From the NCBI GenBank assembly GCA_040882465.1, contig JBBEBG010000026.1, positions 308,943 to 372,942 on the forward strand: 64,000 bases of DNA, read 5' to 3'. How positions within the stretch are numbered: the first letter of the stretch is position 1; each line of letters begins with the position of its first letter. Shown here piece by piece: positions 9,314 through 17,508 of the stretch. The stretch comes from Gemmatimonadota bacterium. Lineage in GTDB: Bacteria; Gemmatimonadota; Gemmatimonadetes; Longimicrobiales; Gaopeijiaceae. Position numbers and translations under genes: made by a program. The notes below the pieces were generated by a model. That model searched no databases. It was not told where the DNA came from and was given only the letters and a program-made list of their open reading frames with translations.

Positions 9314-9966
9314 CGCCCTTCCTCTCCCATGCGCGGGATCGCGGACGGGCCCTGCTTGGGACGGACGATCCCCGTGGAGACGGCGTGATCATACAGCTTT
9401 TCCTGGAGAATCCGGCGGCCGCGGAAAAGTCGGCTCTTCACGGTGCCCACGGGCACCCCCAGGATCCCGGCGACCTCCGCATGCCGAAGCCCCCCGACGT
9501 CAGAGAGGACAACCGCCTCGCGGAACTCCGGGGGAAGGGCATCAATCTCCTTGAGGATTTCTCCGTCTACCACCTGGCCCCAGAAGGCCCCTTCCGGATC
9601 CCGGTCCGCGACGGCCATGAAGACGGTAGCTTCACGAGAGATGTTGCGCGGGTCTTCGTCGGTCAGGTCCCGGACGATCTCTCCGTGGCGCCGCCCGCGG
9701 TCCTCTCCCCGGAGGAAGAGGTTGCGGCATATGGTGAACAACCAGCTCGTCACCCTGGTTCCCGGGACGTACTTGTCCCAGTTCTCGTAGGCCCTGAGAA
9801 AGGTGTCCTGGGTGAGGTCGCGGGCGCGGTCGGAATCGCGCGTGAGGCGAAGAGCGAAGCGGTAAACGGCTTCCATCTCGGCAAGCGCTTCGTCCTGAAA
9901 GGACCGGTCGCGACGGGCGGCGTCCAAGGACCCCAGGGCCGGCACGGCGGGAGCGGCGTCCGTCAA
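9310..9966 (-). CDS. ECF sigma factor
   Basis: About 218 residues with region 2 (AVYRFALRLTRDSDRARDLT, DTFLRAYENWDKY, SWLFTICRNLF) and region 4 (IDALPPEFREAVVLSDVGG, HAEVAGILGVPVGTVKSRLFRGR) of sigma-70 family ECF factors. It should direct RNA polymerase to stress genes when released by the ZAS anti-sigma encoded next. The longest start is TTG 9966, overlapping the upstream stop as TTGA, but no good ribosome-binding site precedes it; GTG 9945 is an alternative. The Ala/Pro-rich first 15 residues are atypical. The SigR/RsrA-like arrangement is inferred from the zinc anti-sigma partner. Confidence 0.9.
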   Translation of the reverse strand: MTDAAPAVPALGSLDAARRDRSFQDEALAEMEAVYRFALRLTRDSDRARDLTQDTFLRAYENWDKYVPGTRVTSWLFTICRNLFLRGEDRGRRHGEIVRDLTDEDPRNISREATVFMAVADRDPEGAFWGQVVDGEILKEIDALPPEFREAVVLSDVGGLRHAEVAGILGVPVGTVKSRLFRGRRILQEKLYDHAVSTGIVRPKQGPSAIPRMGEEGR

Positions 9967-10385
9967 TCGGGGAATACGAACTCGCGGACGGACCGCTCGT
10001 TCGCAGGGCCGCCGGTCATGAGTTCCACGAGGGCGGACATCTCTTCACCCAGGTCCATGACGCGGCCGAGGACCGAAAGCGCATGGGCGAAATCGAAGTA
10101 GGCCGAAACTGCCTCTTCATTCGCGGCGTGGGTCGCGAGGACACAGGTGTCCAGCTCTTCGCGCAGGCGCTCCACGATGGCGCGGAGCCCTTGCTCGAGC
10201 TCTCGCTGTTCGACGAGCGTCCGGATGGAAAACCCGCCGTCGAGCCCGGCGAGGAGCGACTCCACCGCGCCGCGCGTCGCGCTCGGCGCCGCGACGGCCG
10301 AAGGGGCAACCGGCCGCTCGTGAAGGACCGATCTCGCCCCGTGCGAGAGGGCGGAGACTTCTTCGAAGCTGCAGCTCAGGATCAT
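9963..10385 (-). CDS. Hypothetical protein heading ECF operon
   Basis: A predicted helical cytoplasmic protein of about 140 residues. I start it at ATG 10385 (MILSCSFEEVSALSHGARSV); the open frame to 10463 has a low-complexity Arg-rich lead. The central part (IRTLVEQRELEQGLRAIVER) and AYFDFAHALSVLGRVMDLG suggest a helical bundle, with two cysteines but no metal motif. It has no signal peptide or membrane segment. The stop overlaps the ECF sigma start, making it the first gene of a four-gene chain. I do not recognise the family; position suggests a sensor or modulator of the sigma system. Confidence 0.65.
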   Translation of the reverse strand: MILSCSFEEVSALSHGARSVLHERPVAPSAVAAPSATRGAVESLLAGLDGGFSIRTLVEQRELEQGLRAIVERLREELDTCVLATHAANEEAVSAYFDFAHALSVLGRVMDLGEEMSALVELMTGGPANERSVREFVFPD

Positions 10386-10540
10386 CGTACGCTCCCGCGC
10401 CGGCGAGCCGTCTCTTCGGCTCGGCCTCCTAGACCATTCTCCCCCGGATCGGGTCCGGGCCACTACACTAGATCATCCTGCACATACCATACCGATTCGC
10501 GTCAGGAAAGGTTTCTGGGTTCCAGCCACGTCGTGTTTCG

Positions 10541-11020
10541 TTACGCCTGGGCACTCCGGCGGGGCCCGAAAGCGAAGGGGGGAGGGAGTCCACCCCCCGA
10601 GGCTCGGGGCGAAGCCTGGGCCGTCGGTACCACCTCGAGGCGGAGCGGAATGGAGAGCAGGCTCCTTCCGTCGCACGCGATGTCGAAGAAGTAAGTTCCC
10701 GCTTCGGGGAAGGTGATCCCATCCAGATTCAGCACATGGGGAACCTTGATCCCCTCTTCGGCCTCCCGCGACCCCCCTGAGAGGTCGAGCCGGCCGTCCA
10801 GGCGGAGGACCTCCTCCCCCGACGGCCCGCGCAGACGAATGTCGACCTGATGGGCCCCCACCTCCGCGAGTCCGGCCGAAAATCGCAGGACGAGTGAGAT
10901 CCGCCCGTGTCGCGCGGGAAATTCCCTCGCCTGGATCCGGTCGAAGACGCCGAGCACGTTGAGCTTTCCCGAGCCGTCCACCGTCGCGGCGTCGGCAAGG
11001 AGCCCGAAGTCGAGTTCCAT
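10541..11020 (-). CDS. DUF6941 family protein
   Basis: A 159-residue protein beginning MELDFGLLADAATVDGSGKL followed by NVLGVFDRIQ, the distinctive opening of the DUF6941 family. The rest alternates beta strands (LRFSAGLAEVG, VDIRLRGPSGEE, GTYFFDIACDG) and resembles a small beta-sandwich. No signal peptide or membrane segment is present. The Pro/Gly-rich C-terminal 30 residues are probably disordered. Family function is unknown. It stands alone between the ECF operon and a CPBP protease gene, 9 bases after the latter ends, so it may be read from the same transcript. Confidence 0.8.
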   Translation of the reverse strand: MELDFGLLADAATVDGSGKLNVLGVFDRIQAREFPARHGRISLVLRFSAGLAEVGAHQVDIRLRGPSGEEVLRLDGRLDLSGGSREAEEGIKVPHVLNLDGITFPEAGTYFFDIACDGRSLLSIPLRLEVVPTAQASPRASGGGLPPPFAFGPRRSAQA

Positions 11021-11029
11021 GACCGGACC

Positions 11030-11926
11030 TTATCCGGCGGGGGGGCGGGGATCAAGGGGAGGAGGCTCGGAGGTGGGCCGCACCTGTGGGCCGTGGCTAT
11101 CCTCTCCTTCGCCGATGCGACGGATCAGAACCGGGCCCAGGACGAGCCCCGCCAGGAGGTCCACGATTGCGTGTGCAGCCATCGCCGGCAAAAGGCTTCC
11201 CGAGAGGAGCACACCGATCGCGAAGACGAATCCGACGACGGCCGTCCGTGCGACCCCGAGCGGGCCCTGGTACGCGTGCAAGAGGCCAAAAGCGAGGGAC
11301 GACACCACGGCCGCCGCCCACGGGCCGATGGGGAGAAGCTGAAGCGCGGCGAGGGCATAACCGCGGTAGGCGAGCTCCTCCCCCACACCGGCGGCGAGCG
11401 AGAGGAACGCAAAGAGGCCGCGTTCCGGGCCCGTCCGAGGAAGGAGCTGCACGAGAAAACGTTCACGTTCGCCGGATCCCCCCCGATCCGTGAGGAGGGA
11501 GAGTCCCGTCACAGCGATCCCTGCGGCGGAGAGCCCCCCCGTCCAGGCGAAAAACGTCCAGGCGTCGGCCGCACCGAACCCGAAGGCAGTTCTCACTCCC
11601 AGCCGGGCCGCGAGCCCCCCACCGACAATCCCGACTCCGATGATCGTGACGATGGATCCGACATAAATCGCCCGCCGGTCGATGCGCTGATGCCGCATGA
11701 GCGGAAGCTGCGCCACGGCTAACGCCGGGAGGAGGAGGAGGAAGATCGGTATCCCCAGGGCGTCCCAAATTTCAAGTCGCGAGACGAGGGAAAGGACGAC
11801 CACGGCGATGACCGCAACCAGGAGGCCGCGGCGGAGAAGGAGATCGGCGAAGGCCGCGGCTTCCGGCGGAACCGCGTCTCCCGGCTCCCCTTCGTGGGGA
11901 ACCGACCTTTCAACCTCCGGATTCAC
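11030..11926 (-). CDS. CPBP-family intramembrane metalloprotease
   Basis: About 298 residues with eight or so hydrophobic segments. The CPBP (CAAX protease/bacteriocin-processing) motifs are visible: EELAYRGY (EExxxR) followed by SLAFGLLHAYQG with the FxxxH metal ligand, then HAIVDLLAGL with the final His and Asp. These enzymes are membrane-embedded glutamic/metal proteases; substrates in bacteria are mostly unknown. The frame starts at GTG 11926 with GGAGGAGGG upstream. The gene is divergent from the small gene at 11969 and runs toward the DUF6941 gene nine bases away. Confidence 0.88.
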   Translation of the reverse strand: MNPEVERSVPHEGEPGDAVPPEAAAFADLLLRRGLLVAVIAVVVLSLVSRLEIWDALGIPIFLLLLPALAVAQLPLMRHQRIDRRAIYVGSIVTIIGVGIVGGGLAARLGVRTAFGFGAADAWTFFAWTGGLSAAGIAVTGLSLLTDRGGSGERERFLVQLLPRTGPERGLFAFLSLAAGVGEELAYRGYALAALQLLPIGPWAAAVVSSLAFGLLHAYQGPLGVARTAVVGFVFAIGVLLSGSLLPAMAAHAIVDLLAGLVLGPVLIRRIGEGEDSHGPQVRPTSEPPPLDPRPPAG

Positions 11927-11968
11927 GGCGTTGACGCCCTCCTCCCCGCACCTTTAAGGTTCGCGGCC

Positions 11969-12286
11969 ATGACTGGAGCAAGCGAAATCGAGGACACGGA
12001 GCTCGAAGTGCTGGACGCCTTCGAACACCCCCACGGCGGCCGCATCCTTCGGGTCCGCTCCGCGGGCGGGCGGCCCCTATCCCTGAAGGATCTGCGCGGA
12101 GCTCGAATCGCGGCCGTTTCCCCCGAAGGGACCGTAGGCCGGGCCCGGATCGTCTCCTTCCCCCTCACCGGAGGACGGCCGAGCGAGAAGCGGTTTCGAG
12201 ATACGGGGCGCCTCGACCTGCTGGTGGCGGAGGAGGACGGGCCGCCGATCTCTCTGGGGTGGCGGCTCCGCCTTCGAGATCGTTGA
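11969..12286 (+). CDS. Small hypothetical protein
   Basis: A 105-residue soluble protein from ATG 11969 (MTGASEIEDTELEVLDAFEH). It looks beta-rich (GGRILRVRSAGGRPL, LDLLVAEEDG) with no cysteine, signal or membrane segment. The upstream frame to 11894 overlaps the start of the divergent CPBP gene and is unlikely to be translated. It ends 35 bases before the end of the convergent lipoprotein gene. I cannot assign a family; coding status rests on an uninterrupted frame with typical codon usage and its placement in an otherwise empty gap. Confidence 0.55.
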   Translation: MTGASEIEDTELEVLDAFEHPHGGRILRVRSAGGRPLSLKDLRGARIAAVSPEGTVGRARIVSFPLTGGRPSEKRFRDTGRLDLLVAEEDGPPISLGWRLRLRDR

Positions 12287-12321
12287 TGCAGACGGGGCCC
12301 GGCTCGAACCGGCCACGGGGC

Positions 12322-13038
12322 TCAAACCGGATTAGCGGAGCTCGGGGTGGAGCTTTCCACGGTGGACCCCGGAAGGAACCCGGGCCCCTCCCGCTCGAAG
12401 GTCCGTTGAAACCAGTCCTGGAAAGTCTCTTCCCGAGTTGTGTTGTTCGCCTCGTACGCGGCCATCGCCTCGGGGAAGCGCTCGCCCTGCGTGGCGACCA
12501 TGAAGTCCTCCAGGTACCCGGATGCGTGGGCCCAGAGAAGCTCGTCGAGCGGGCCGTAGGGCTGCGTGTCATAGACCGTGCGGCCCAAGAGCCAGACGTC
12601 CGAAACCCTCTCCAGGATGACGCGCTCGGCCTCGAACCCCGTGAGCCCTTCCGCCTCGGGAGCCCAAAGCGGGAGCTCTCCTCGCTCCTGGACGAGGCGC
12701 AGGTGCGCGTAAATCTGGTACGGAGTCTCCGCATCGGACGCGCCCGCCTGAAGCCGAATGTCGGCCGTGTCGGCGATGAGGTCCAGTGTGTCCCAGGGGT
12801 ATCGGGCCACGTCCTCGAAGGCCATGCGGATGAGAAAGGAGGGATCGAACTCGATCTCCTCGAGCTCGGCGAGAACCCACTTGTCAACTTCGGCCATCCG
12901 CTCCGGATCGGCGCGGAGCCGTTCCCCGGAATAGAGAACGATCGGTCGCGTGGTGGGAATCGGAACCTGGCCTCCGCAGCCGGCAAGGAGGAATCCGAGT
13001 ACGGGCCAGACGAAGGTGCCGGGGCGCGGGCGCTTCAT
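12322..13038 (-). CDS. Putative lipoprotein of unknown function
   Basis: A 238-residue protein with a clear lipobox: FVWPVLGFLLAGCGG, lipidated Cys predicted near residue 21. I use ATG 13038 (MKRPRPGTF), since the longer ATG at 13074 adds a hydrophilic lead ahead of the signal. The mature part is acidic and helical (EVDKWVLAELEEIEF, YQIYAHLRLVQERGELPLW), with a Thr/Asn-rich C-terminus. No catalytic motif is recognised. It is convergent with 11969-12286 and divergent from 13182-13760. Envelope anchoring is inferred; its role is unknown. Confidence 0.72.
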   Translation of the reverse strand: MKRPRPGTFVWPVLGFLLAGCGGQVPIPTTRPIVLYSGERLRADPERMAEVDKWVLAELEEIEFDPSFLIRMAFEDVARYPWDTLDLIADTADIRLQAGASDAETPYQIYAHLRLVQERGELPLWAPEAEGLTGFEAERVILERVSDVWLLGRTVYDTQPYGPLDELLWAHASGYLEDFMVATQGERFPEAMAAYEANNTTREETFQDWFQRTFEREGPGFLPGSTVESSTPSSANPV

Positions 13039-13181
13039 GAGCCGATGCCTTTCATCTTGGAGGGGACTCCCCACCGGCCAGGCCTCTCCTGGGCGCGGTC
13101 GCGGGAAGGCTTGCCCCGGGAAGCGTTCGGTGGAGTATTAAGGTCCCGAACCCCAGTCAGAGTTCCCCGAAGGTATACCCC

Positions 13182-13760
13182 ATGGACCACTTCCTGGATC
13201 TCGATACGATTCGAGCCGAGATGACGGGCCCCCACCCTTCGGGGCGGATGACCCCCGAAGAGCTCGGGGACAACGTGGCGCGGCTCGTCTGGGAAAGCTT
13301 TTCCGATTTCCTCGTGGATCCTCAGCTCCTCGCGTCGCTGCGCGGGATGGGAATCCCGATCGAAGAGGGGGTCCCACAGGAGAGGGCCGCCGAAGAGCTC
13401 CTCATCTTTCACATGTGGACCCATTCCCGTGCGATCGAGCTCTCCTTCCACCGCCGCGTCCCGCCGGAAGCGATCCGGAGGGCCCTCGATCACCTGCACC
13501 GGGCAATCTTCGAGGACATGGTGACGAACGGCACACCGCGTCCGCAAATCCCCGTCTTCGAGCAGAGAGTGAGCGCTCGGTACGCGGAGTACCGGGCGGC
13601 GGCCGAAGAAACCGACGCTCGCGTGGGCGAGGTCGCCGTAGAGCATCTCGGGGGAAGCGGAGAGAGCCCCGCCGCGGCAAGGCGCCTCACCGACCGGGCC
13701 GTGGAGATGGCGAATCCCCTCCGCGACTATCTCGAGGGCGTGGATCTCGTCGCCGACTAG
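13182..13760 (+). CDS. Hypothetical helical protein
   Basis: A 192-residue protein with no signal or membrane segment. The sequence is mostly helical (MTPEELGDNVARLVWESFSD, AAEELLIFHMWTHSRAIELS, AIRRALDHLHRAIFEDMV) and has several His/Trp positions in HMWTHSRAIELSFHRR, but no defined metal or catalytic motif. The start ATG is well separated from the divergent lipoprotein gene. The TAG stop belongs to GACTAGCGGGAC immediately before an interspersed repeat copy, so the 3' end abuts that element. Family not recognised. Confidence 0.65.
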   Translation: MDHFLDLDTIRAEMTGPHPSGRMTPEELGDNVARLVWESFSDFLVDPQLLASLRGMGIPIEEGVPQERAAEELLIFHMWTHSRAIELSFHRRVPPEAIRRALDHLHRAIFEDMVTNGTPRPQIPVFEQRVSARYAEYRAAAEETDARVGEVAVEHLGGSGESPAAARRLTDRAVEMANPLRDYLEGVDLVAD

Positions 13761-13770
13761 CGGGACCCCA

Positions 13771-13909
13771 CTAGTGTCCCGTCCCAGAAGGTCGTTGGCA
13801 TTGACGGCACTGTGTGCCGTCGTCTCGCGGAAACCCGTTCACGTCGTGCCAACGCCTGTGGTCGCTCGGCTCGTGCGCTGCTGCATCCGCCCCGGCAGCG
13901 TTGCACTAG
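13771..13909. repeat. Degenerate copy of CTAG-ended interspersed repeat
   Basis: This block begins CTAGTGTCCCG, continues with CAGAAGG and TCGTTGGCATT, contains GCTGCATCC, and ends GCGTTGCACTAG. The same landmarks occur in the same order in the repeat at 40555-40720, but here the right inverted end is eroded. It lies between convergent genes, and the TAG stop of the DUF59 gene is formed by its right CTAG. Upstream, CGGGAC (13761-13766) can pair with GTCCCG (13776-13781). Confidence 0.6.
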
Positions 13910-14205
13910 AGTCCGAGCGAAGAGCGGATCAGCGGGCTGATCCGCTCGCGGGTCCAGGGCGGGTCGAAGGTGAGCTGGACCTTCGTGGTCTCCACCCCCT
14001 CGACGCCCTGGATCGCTTTTTCGGCCATCTCGACGATCTGTTCGGCGACGGGACACATCGGCGTGGTCAGGGAGATGCGAGCGTGGACGTGCGATCCTTC
14101 GATCTCCACCCCGTAGACGAGGCCGAGCACCACGAGGTTCAAATTGAGCTCCGGATCCTTCACCGTCTTGAGGGCATCCAGAACTTGCTTCTCGGTTACA
14201 GCCAT
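13906..14205 (-). CDS. DUF59 (MIP18/SufT-like) iron-sulfur assembly factor
   Basis: A 99-residue DUF59 protein: VTEKQVLDALKTVKDPELNL is the typical first helix, and SLTTPMCPVAEQIVE carries the conserved Cys of the family. Members such as SufT and PaaD assist maturation or targeting of Fe-S clusters. The ATG follows GAGGAGAGAAAG. In many bacteria it sits in the suf operon; here it is about 21 kb from it, alone. Its TAG stop lies in the CTAG end of a repeat element. The Fe-S maturation role is family knowledge, not shown by the sequence itself. Confidence 0.82.
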   Translation of the reverse strand: MAVTEKQVLDALKTVKDPELNLNLVVLGLVYGVEIEGSHVHARISLTTPMCPVAEQIVEMAEKAIQGVEGVETTKVQLTFDPPWTRERISPLIRSSLGL

Positions 14206-14385
14206 CTTTCTCTCCTCGGCGGTCTCCCGCCTGATTTCCCCGAACCTTGCTAACCGACGGGCGCCCGTCCGTTCCCGCTTCGTCGCACTCCCCTCGACCC
14301 CGCCCCCCGGGTTCCTTTACATTCGAACGGTCTTCGACTCCCGCCTTCGATCGGGCTGCCCTCACCCGATCCGCCCGAGCTTCTC

Positions 14386-15483
14386 ATGACGAGCGCCCGA
14401 CCCTTTCGACTCGCCGTCAACACCGGTGGGGGTGATGCGCCCGGACTGAACGCGGTCATCCGCGCCATCGTCCTTTCGGCAATCAACGAAGGCTGGGAGG
14501 TCGTCGGAATCCGAAGGGGTTATGAGGGGCTCCTCTCCGGGGACGGCCTCGTCGCCCTGGACGGCAGTTCGGTGCAGGGAATCACGAATCTGGGTGGGAC
14601 GATTCTCGGGACGACGAATCGGGGCAGCCCGCTAGCCTGGCCCCGTACCCTCCCCGACGGGTCGGTCCAAATCGTGGACCGCTCCGAGGAGCTCCTGGCC
14701 GCCTTCCGGGCCCATAAGCTCGACGCCCTGATCGCCATCGGGGGGGACGGGTCGCTCCACATCGCTTCGGCGCTCTCCGAGCGAGGGCTCCCGGTCGTCG
14801 GGGTCCCCAAGACCATCGACAACGACCTCGCCGCGACGCAGGTGACTTTTGGTTTCCACACCGCGGTCCAGACGGCCACGGATGCCATAGACAAGCTCCA
14901 CTCGACCGCCCAGTCGCACGAGCGGATCATGGTCGTGGAGCTGATGGGGCGCCACACCGGTTGGATCGCTCTCTTCGCGGGGATCAGCGGCTCCGCGGAC
15001 GTGATCCTGATTCCCGAGATCCCCTTCCAGGTCGAGAGGGTCGCGGAACACATTCGCGCGAAATACGGGCGGGGTCCGCGGTATGCCGTCGTGGTGGTCG
15101 CCGAAGGGGCGCGTCCCGCGGGGGGAGCCGTTTCCCTGCTGAGCGCCGGGAAGCCGGGGGAAAACCCCCGTTACGGGGGCATGGGAGAGCAGATCACGGA
15201 AGAGCTCACCGCGCTGACGGGGTTCGAGGCGCGCTCCCTCGTCCTCGGCCACCTCCAGCGGGGAGGCCAGCCCACGGCGTACGACCGGCTCCTCGCCATG
15301 CGCTTCGGCGCGGCCGCCGTGGATCTCGTGGCGCGGGGTCAGTTCGGATGCATGGTCGCGCTCGACCCGCCCGAAGTCCTGGCCGTCCCCCTTCGCGAAG
15401 CGATCGCCGCGATCAAGACCGTCCCCCGCGAAGGTGATGTCGTGGGAACCGCCCGACGCCTGGGAATCTCCTTCGGAGATTGA
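14386..15483 (+). CDS. pfkA: 6-phosphofructokinase
   Basis: A 365-residue phosphofructokinase: VNTGGGDAPGLNAVIRAIV for the phosphoryl-donor loop, GGDGS (119-123), and the catalytic PKTIDND (141-147) that binds fructose-6-phosphate and Mg. MGRHTGWIAL, PEIPF and GHLQRGG are further family blocks. Gly at the second GGDG position points to ATP as donor, but Lys in PKTIDND (rather than PGTIDND) is typical of the mixed-substrate group III enzymes. It performs the committed step of glycolysis. It stands alone, divergent from the DUF59 gene, and ends in a short hairpin region shared with convergent 15521-16138. Confidence 0.92.
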   Translation: MTSARPFRLAVNTGGGDAPGLNAVIRAIVLSAINEGWEVVGIRRGYEGLLSGDGLVALDGSSVQGITNLGGTILGTTNRGSPLAWPRTLPDGSVQIVDRSEELLAAFRAHKLDALIAIGGDGSLHIASALSERGLPVVGVPKTIDNDLAATQVTFGFHTAVQTATDAIDKLHSTAQSHERIMVVELMGRHTGWIALFAGISGSADVILIPEIPFQVERVAEHIRAKYGRGPRYAVVVVAEGARPAGGAVSLLSAGKPGENPRYGGMGEQITEELTALTGFEARSLVLGHLQRGGQPTAYDRLLAMRFGAAAVDLVARGQFGCMVALDPPEVLAVPLREAIAAIKTVPREGDVVGTARRLGISFGD

Positions 15484-15492
15484 CGCCCGCTC

Positions 15493-15518
15493 GGTCCCGC
15501 GCCGCGCTTACCGGGACC
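15493..15518. terminator. Candidate hairpin between convergent genes
   Basis: GGTCCCG (15493-15499) and CGGGACC (15512-15518) form a perfect seven-base stem ten bases after pfkA, between it and a convergent gene. No T-run follows, so intrinsic termination is uncertain. Confidence 0.35.
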
Positions 15519-15520
15519 CC

Positions 15521-16138
15521 TCAGAACCAGAAGGCGCGACGCAGCCGCTCTCCGAGCGTTTCTTCGACCGCGCCCCCGCACCCCGCGGGATCCGACGTCA
15601 TGTCGTACTCCGGCGCGTTTTCCGCCACCGTCGAGAATCGCTCGGCCAGCAGCGTCGCTGGAGTCTCCGGTCCGAAGGAGATGAGAAGTCGGTCCCCCGG
15701 GCGGATGACCCGGTCGTGGACCGGGGGCACGACGAGTCCGTTCAGGACGAAGTTGAGCTGGGCTCCTTCTCCTTCGCGCAGGATCGTCCGGTCGCGCGTC
15801 ACGATCCACCCGTACCCGATTCCCCACCCGAGATTCTGGAGGAGGTGCGCCCAGGTCGCCCCACCGTGATGCACGTGGATCACGTCCGGGTTGTTCTCGT
15901 GCATGTGGACACGTGCTTCTCCCGTCATCTGGGACGCGTCCACCGCGCAGGCGGTCACCGCTTCCATGTATTCGTTCCCGGAGAGATCCACCCGCGACCC
16001 GTCGATCCAGAGCGCCCAGTTCGCGTGGTAGTGGAACTGGTCCGGGGGCGGGAGCGCGGCGAATCGAACTGCCCCGAAAGCCGCCGCACCGAGGACCACA
16101 CCCGCGGCGAACGCCCCCGTCCGCCTCCTTCCATCCAT
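15521..16138 (-). CDS. Membrane-anchored His-rich conserved protein
   Basis: About 205 residues with an N-terminal hydrophobic anchor (TGAFAAGVVLGAAAFGAV) and an extracytoplasmic domain. That domain has a dense histidine pattern: FHYHANWALWIDG, then ARVHMHENNPDVIHVHHGG, which suggests metal binding. Two cysteines (TACAV, AGCGG) are also present. Similar His-patterned proteins of unknown function occur in various bacteria; I do not know a named family. The start ATG 16138 follows GGGAGG. It lies 20 bases downstream of an NSS transporter gene, so the two probably form an operon. Function in metal handling is speculation. Confidence 0.75.
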   Translation of the reverse strand: MDGRRRTGAFAAGVVLGAAAFGAVRFAALPPPDQFHYHANWALWIDGSRVDLSGNEYMEAVTACAVDASQMTGEARVHMHENNPDVIHVHHGGATWAHLLQNLGWGIGYGWIVTRDRTILREGEGAQLNFVLNGLVVPPVHDRVIRPGDRLLISFGPETPATLLAERFSTVAENAPEYDMTSDPAGCGGAVEETLGERLRRAFWF

Positions 16139-16158
16139 GTCTTGCCGCCTCCCTTCGC

Positions 16159-17508
16159 TCAGACGACTCCGACGGCGTGAAGGAAGACGAAGCCGATCGC
16201 CACCGGCACGACGAATTTCAGGAGGAGGAGCCATCCCTTGTAAAAGACGGCCAGCTTCGATCCCGTGAGGAATTCCCGGTGGCGGATCGCATCGTCGAGA
16301 CGCCACGCGGTAAATAGCGCGATCCCCAGCCCCCCGAGCGGAAGGAGCCAGTTCGACACCAGATAGTCGAAGGAGTCGAACCAGTTTCGCCCCCCGATGT
16401 ATCCTCTCCCGAAGAGCGCGGTGCTCCCGCTCAACGCGGAGGGAATTCCCATGATCGCGATCGCGATCCCCGACACGAGGGTGGCCTTCGTCCGGCTCCA
16501 CTGGTGCTCGTCGATAAAATACGAGGTCGTGACTTCCAGGATGGAGATCGCGCTGGTGAGGGCCGCGAAGACGAGGAGGCCGAAGAAGATCACAGCCAGC
16601 GTGGCCCCCGCGGGGAGCTGGCTCAGGGCCACCGGAACCGTGATGAAGACGAGCCCCGGTCCACTTCCGGGCTCCATCCCGAAGGTGAAGATGATCGGGA
16701 AGATGATCATCGCCGCGGAGAGCGAAATCACCGTGTCGAGCGTCGCGACGGAAATGGAGGCGGCGGCGATGTCGTCGTGGGGATTCAGGTAGCTCCCGTA
16801 GGTGAGGATCGTTCCCATTCCCAGGCTCAGCGTGAAGAAGGCGTGCCCGAGCGCCTCGAGCACACCGGCCGCCGTCAGGTCCTCGGTGTGGAAACCGAAG
16901 ACGAATCTGAGCCCCTCGCCGAATCCCTCGACGGTGAAGGAGTTCACCAACATCACGGCAATCATGACGAAGAGGAGCGGCATGAGGATGCGGGACCAGC
17001 GCTCCACGCCATTCCGGACCCCTCCCAGCACCACGGCAATCGTGAGCACCATGAAGATGAGGTGCCAGCGGAGGTTCAGCGGGGTCGAAGCGAAGAGCTC
17101 GCCAAAAAGCGGCTCCATCCCGTCCGGCCCGCGTTCCATGAGACCGCCAGTCACCGCCAGGGACGTGTAGTGCAGGGCCCACCCGGCCACGACGCTGTAA
17201 TACGAGAGGAGGATGAAGGCCGCGACAACTCCCATCCAGCCGATCCCCTTCCAAGGGGTTTTCTCCCCCGCCAGCGCCTTGAAGGCCGAGACCGGCGATC
17301 GCTGGGCGGCCCTACCCAGGAGGATCTCCGCCGTGAGGACCGGGAGCCCGATGAAGGCGATGCATGCGAGATAGATGAGGACGAATGCCCCACCCCCGTT
17401 CTCGCCCGTGATGTAGGGGAACTTCCAGATGTTCCCGAGACCGATCGCCGACCCCGCGGCCGCCAGGACGAAGCCCACCTTCGAGCCCCAATGCCCTCTG
17501 TCTTGCAC
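16159..17508 (-). CDS. Sodium-dependent transporter, NSS (SNF) family
   Basis: 449 residues and about twelve hydrophobic segments. The N-terminus is diagnostic of the neurotransmitter:sodium symporter family: WGSKVGFVLAAAGSAIGLGN followed by IWKFPYITGENGGGAF, which form the sodium and substrate sites in LeuT-type proteins. Bacterial members import amino acids or related compounds with Na+. Start is GTG 17508, with GAGGAGG eight bases ahead; the open frame to 18180 is antisense to the crcB genes. It is co-directional with the His-rich gene 20 bases downstream. The substrate cannot be deduced from sequence alone. Confidence 0.9.
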   Translation of the reverse strand: MQDRGHWGSKVGFVLAAAGSAIGLGNIWKFPYITGENGGGAFVLIYLACIAFIGLPVLTAEILLGRAAQRSPVSAFKALAGEKTPWKGIGWMGVVAAFILLSYYSVVAGWALHYTSLAVTGGLMERGPDGMEPLFGELFASTPLNLRWHLIFMVLTIAVVLGGVRNGVERWSRILMPLLFVMIAVMLVNSFTVEGFGEGLRFVFGFHTEDLTAAGVLEALGHAFFTLSLGMGTILTYGSYLNPHDDIAAASISVATLDTVISLSAAMIIFPIIFTFGMEPGSGPGLVFITVPVALSQLPAGATLAVIFFGLLVFAALTSAISILEVTTSYFIDEHQWSRTKATLVSGIAIAIMGIPSALSGSTALFGRGYIGGRNWFDSFDYLVSNWLLPLGGLGIALFTAWRLDDAIRHREFLTGSKLAVFYKGWLLLLKFVVPVAIGFVFLHAVGVV

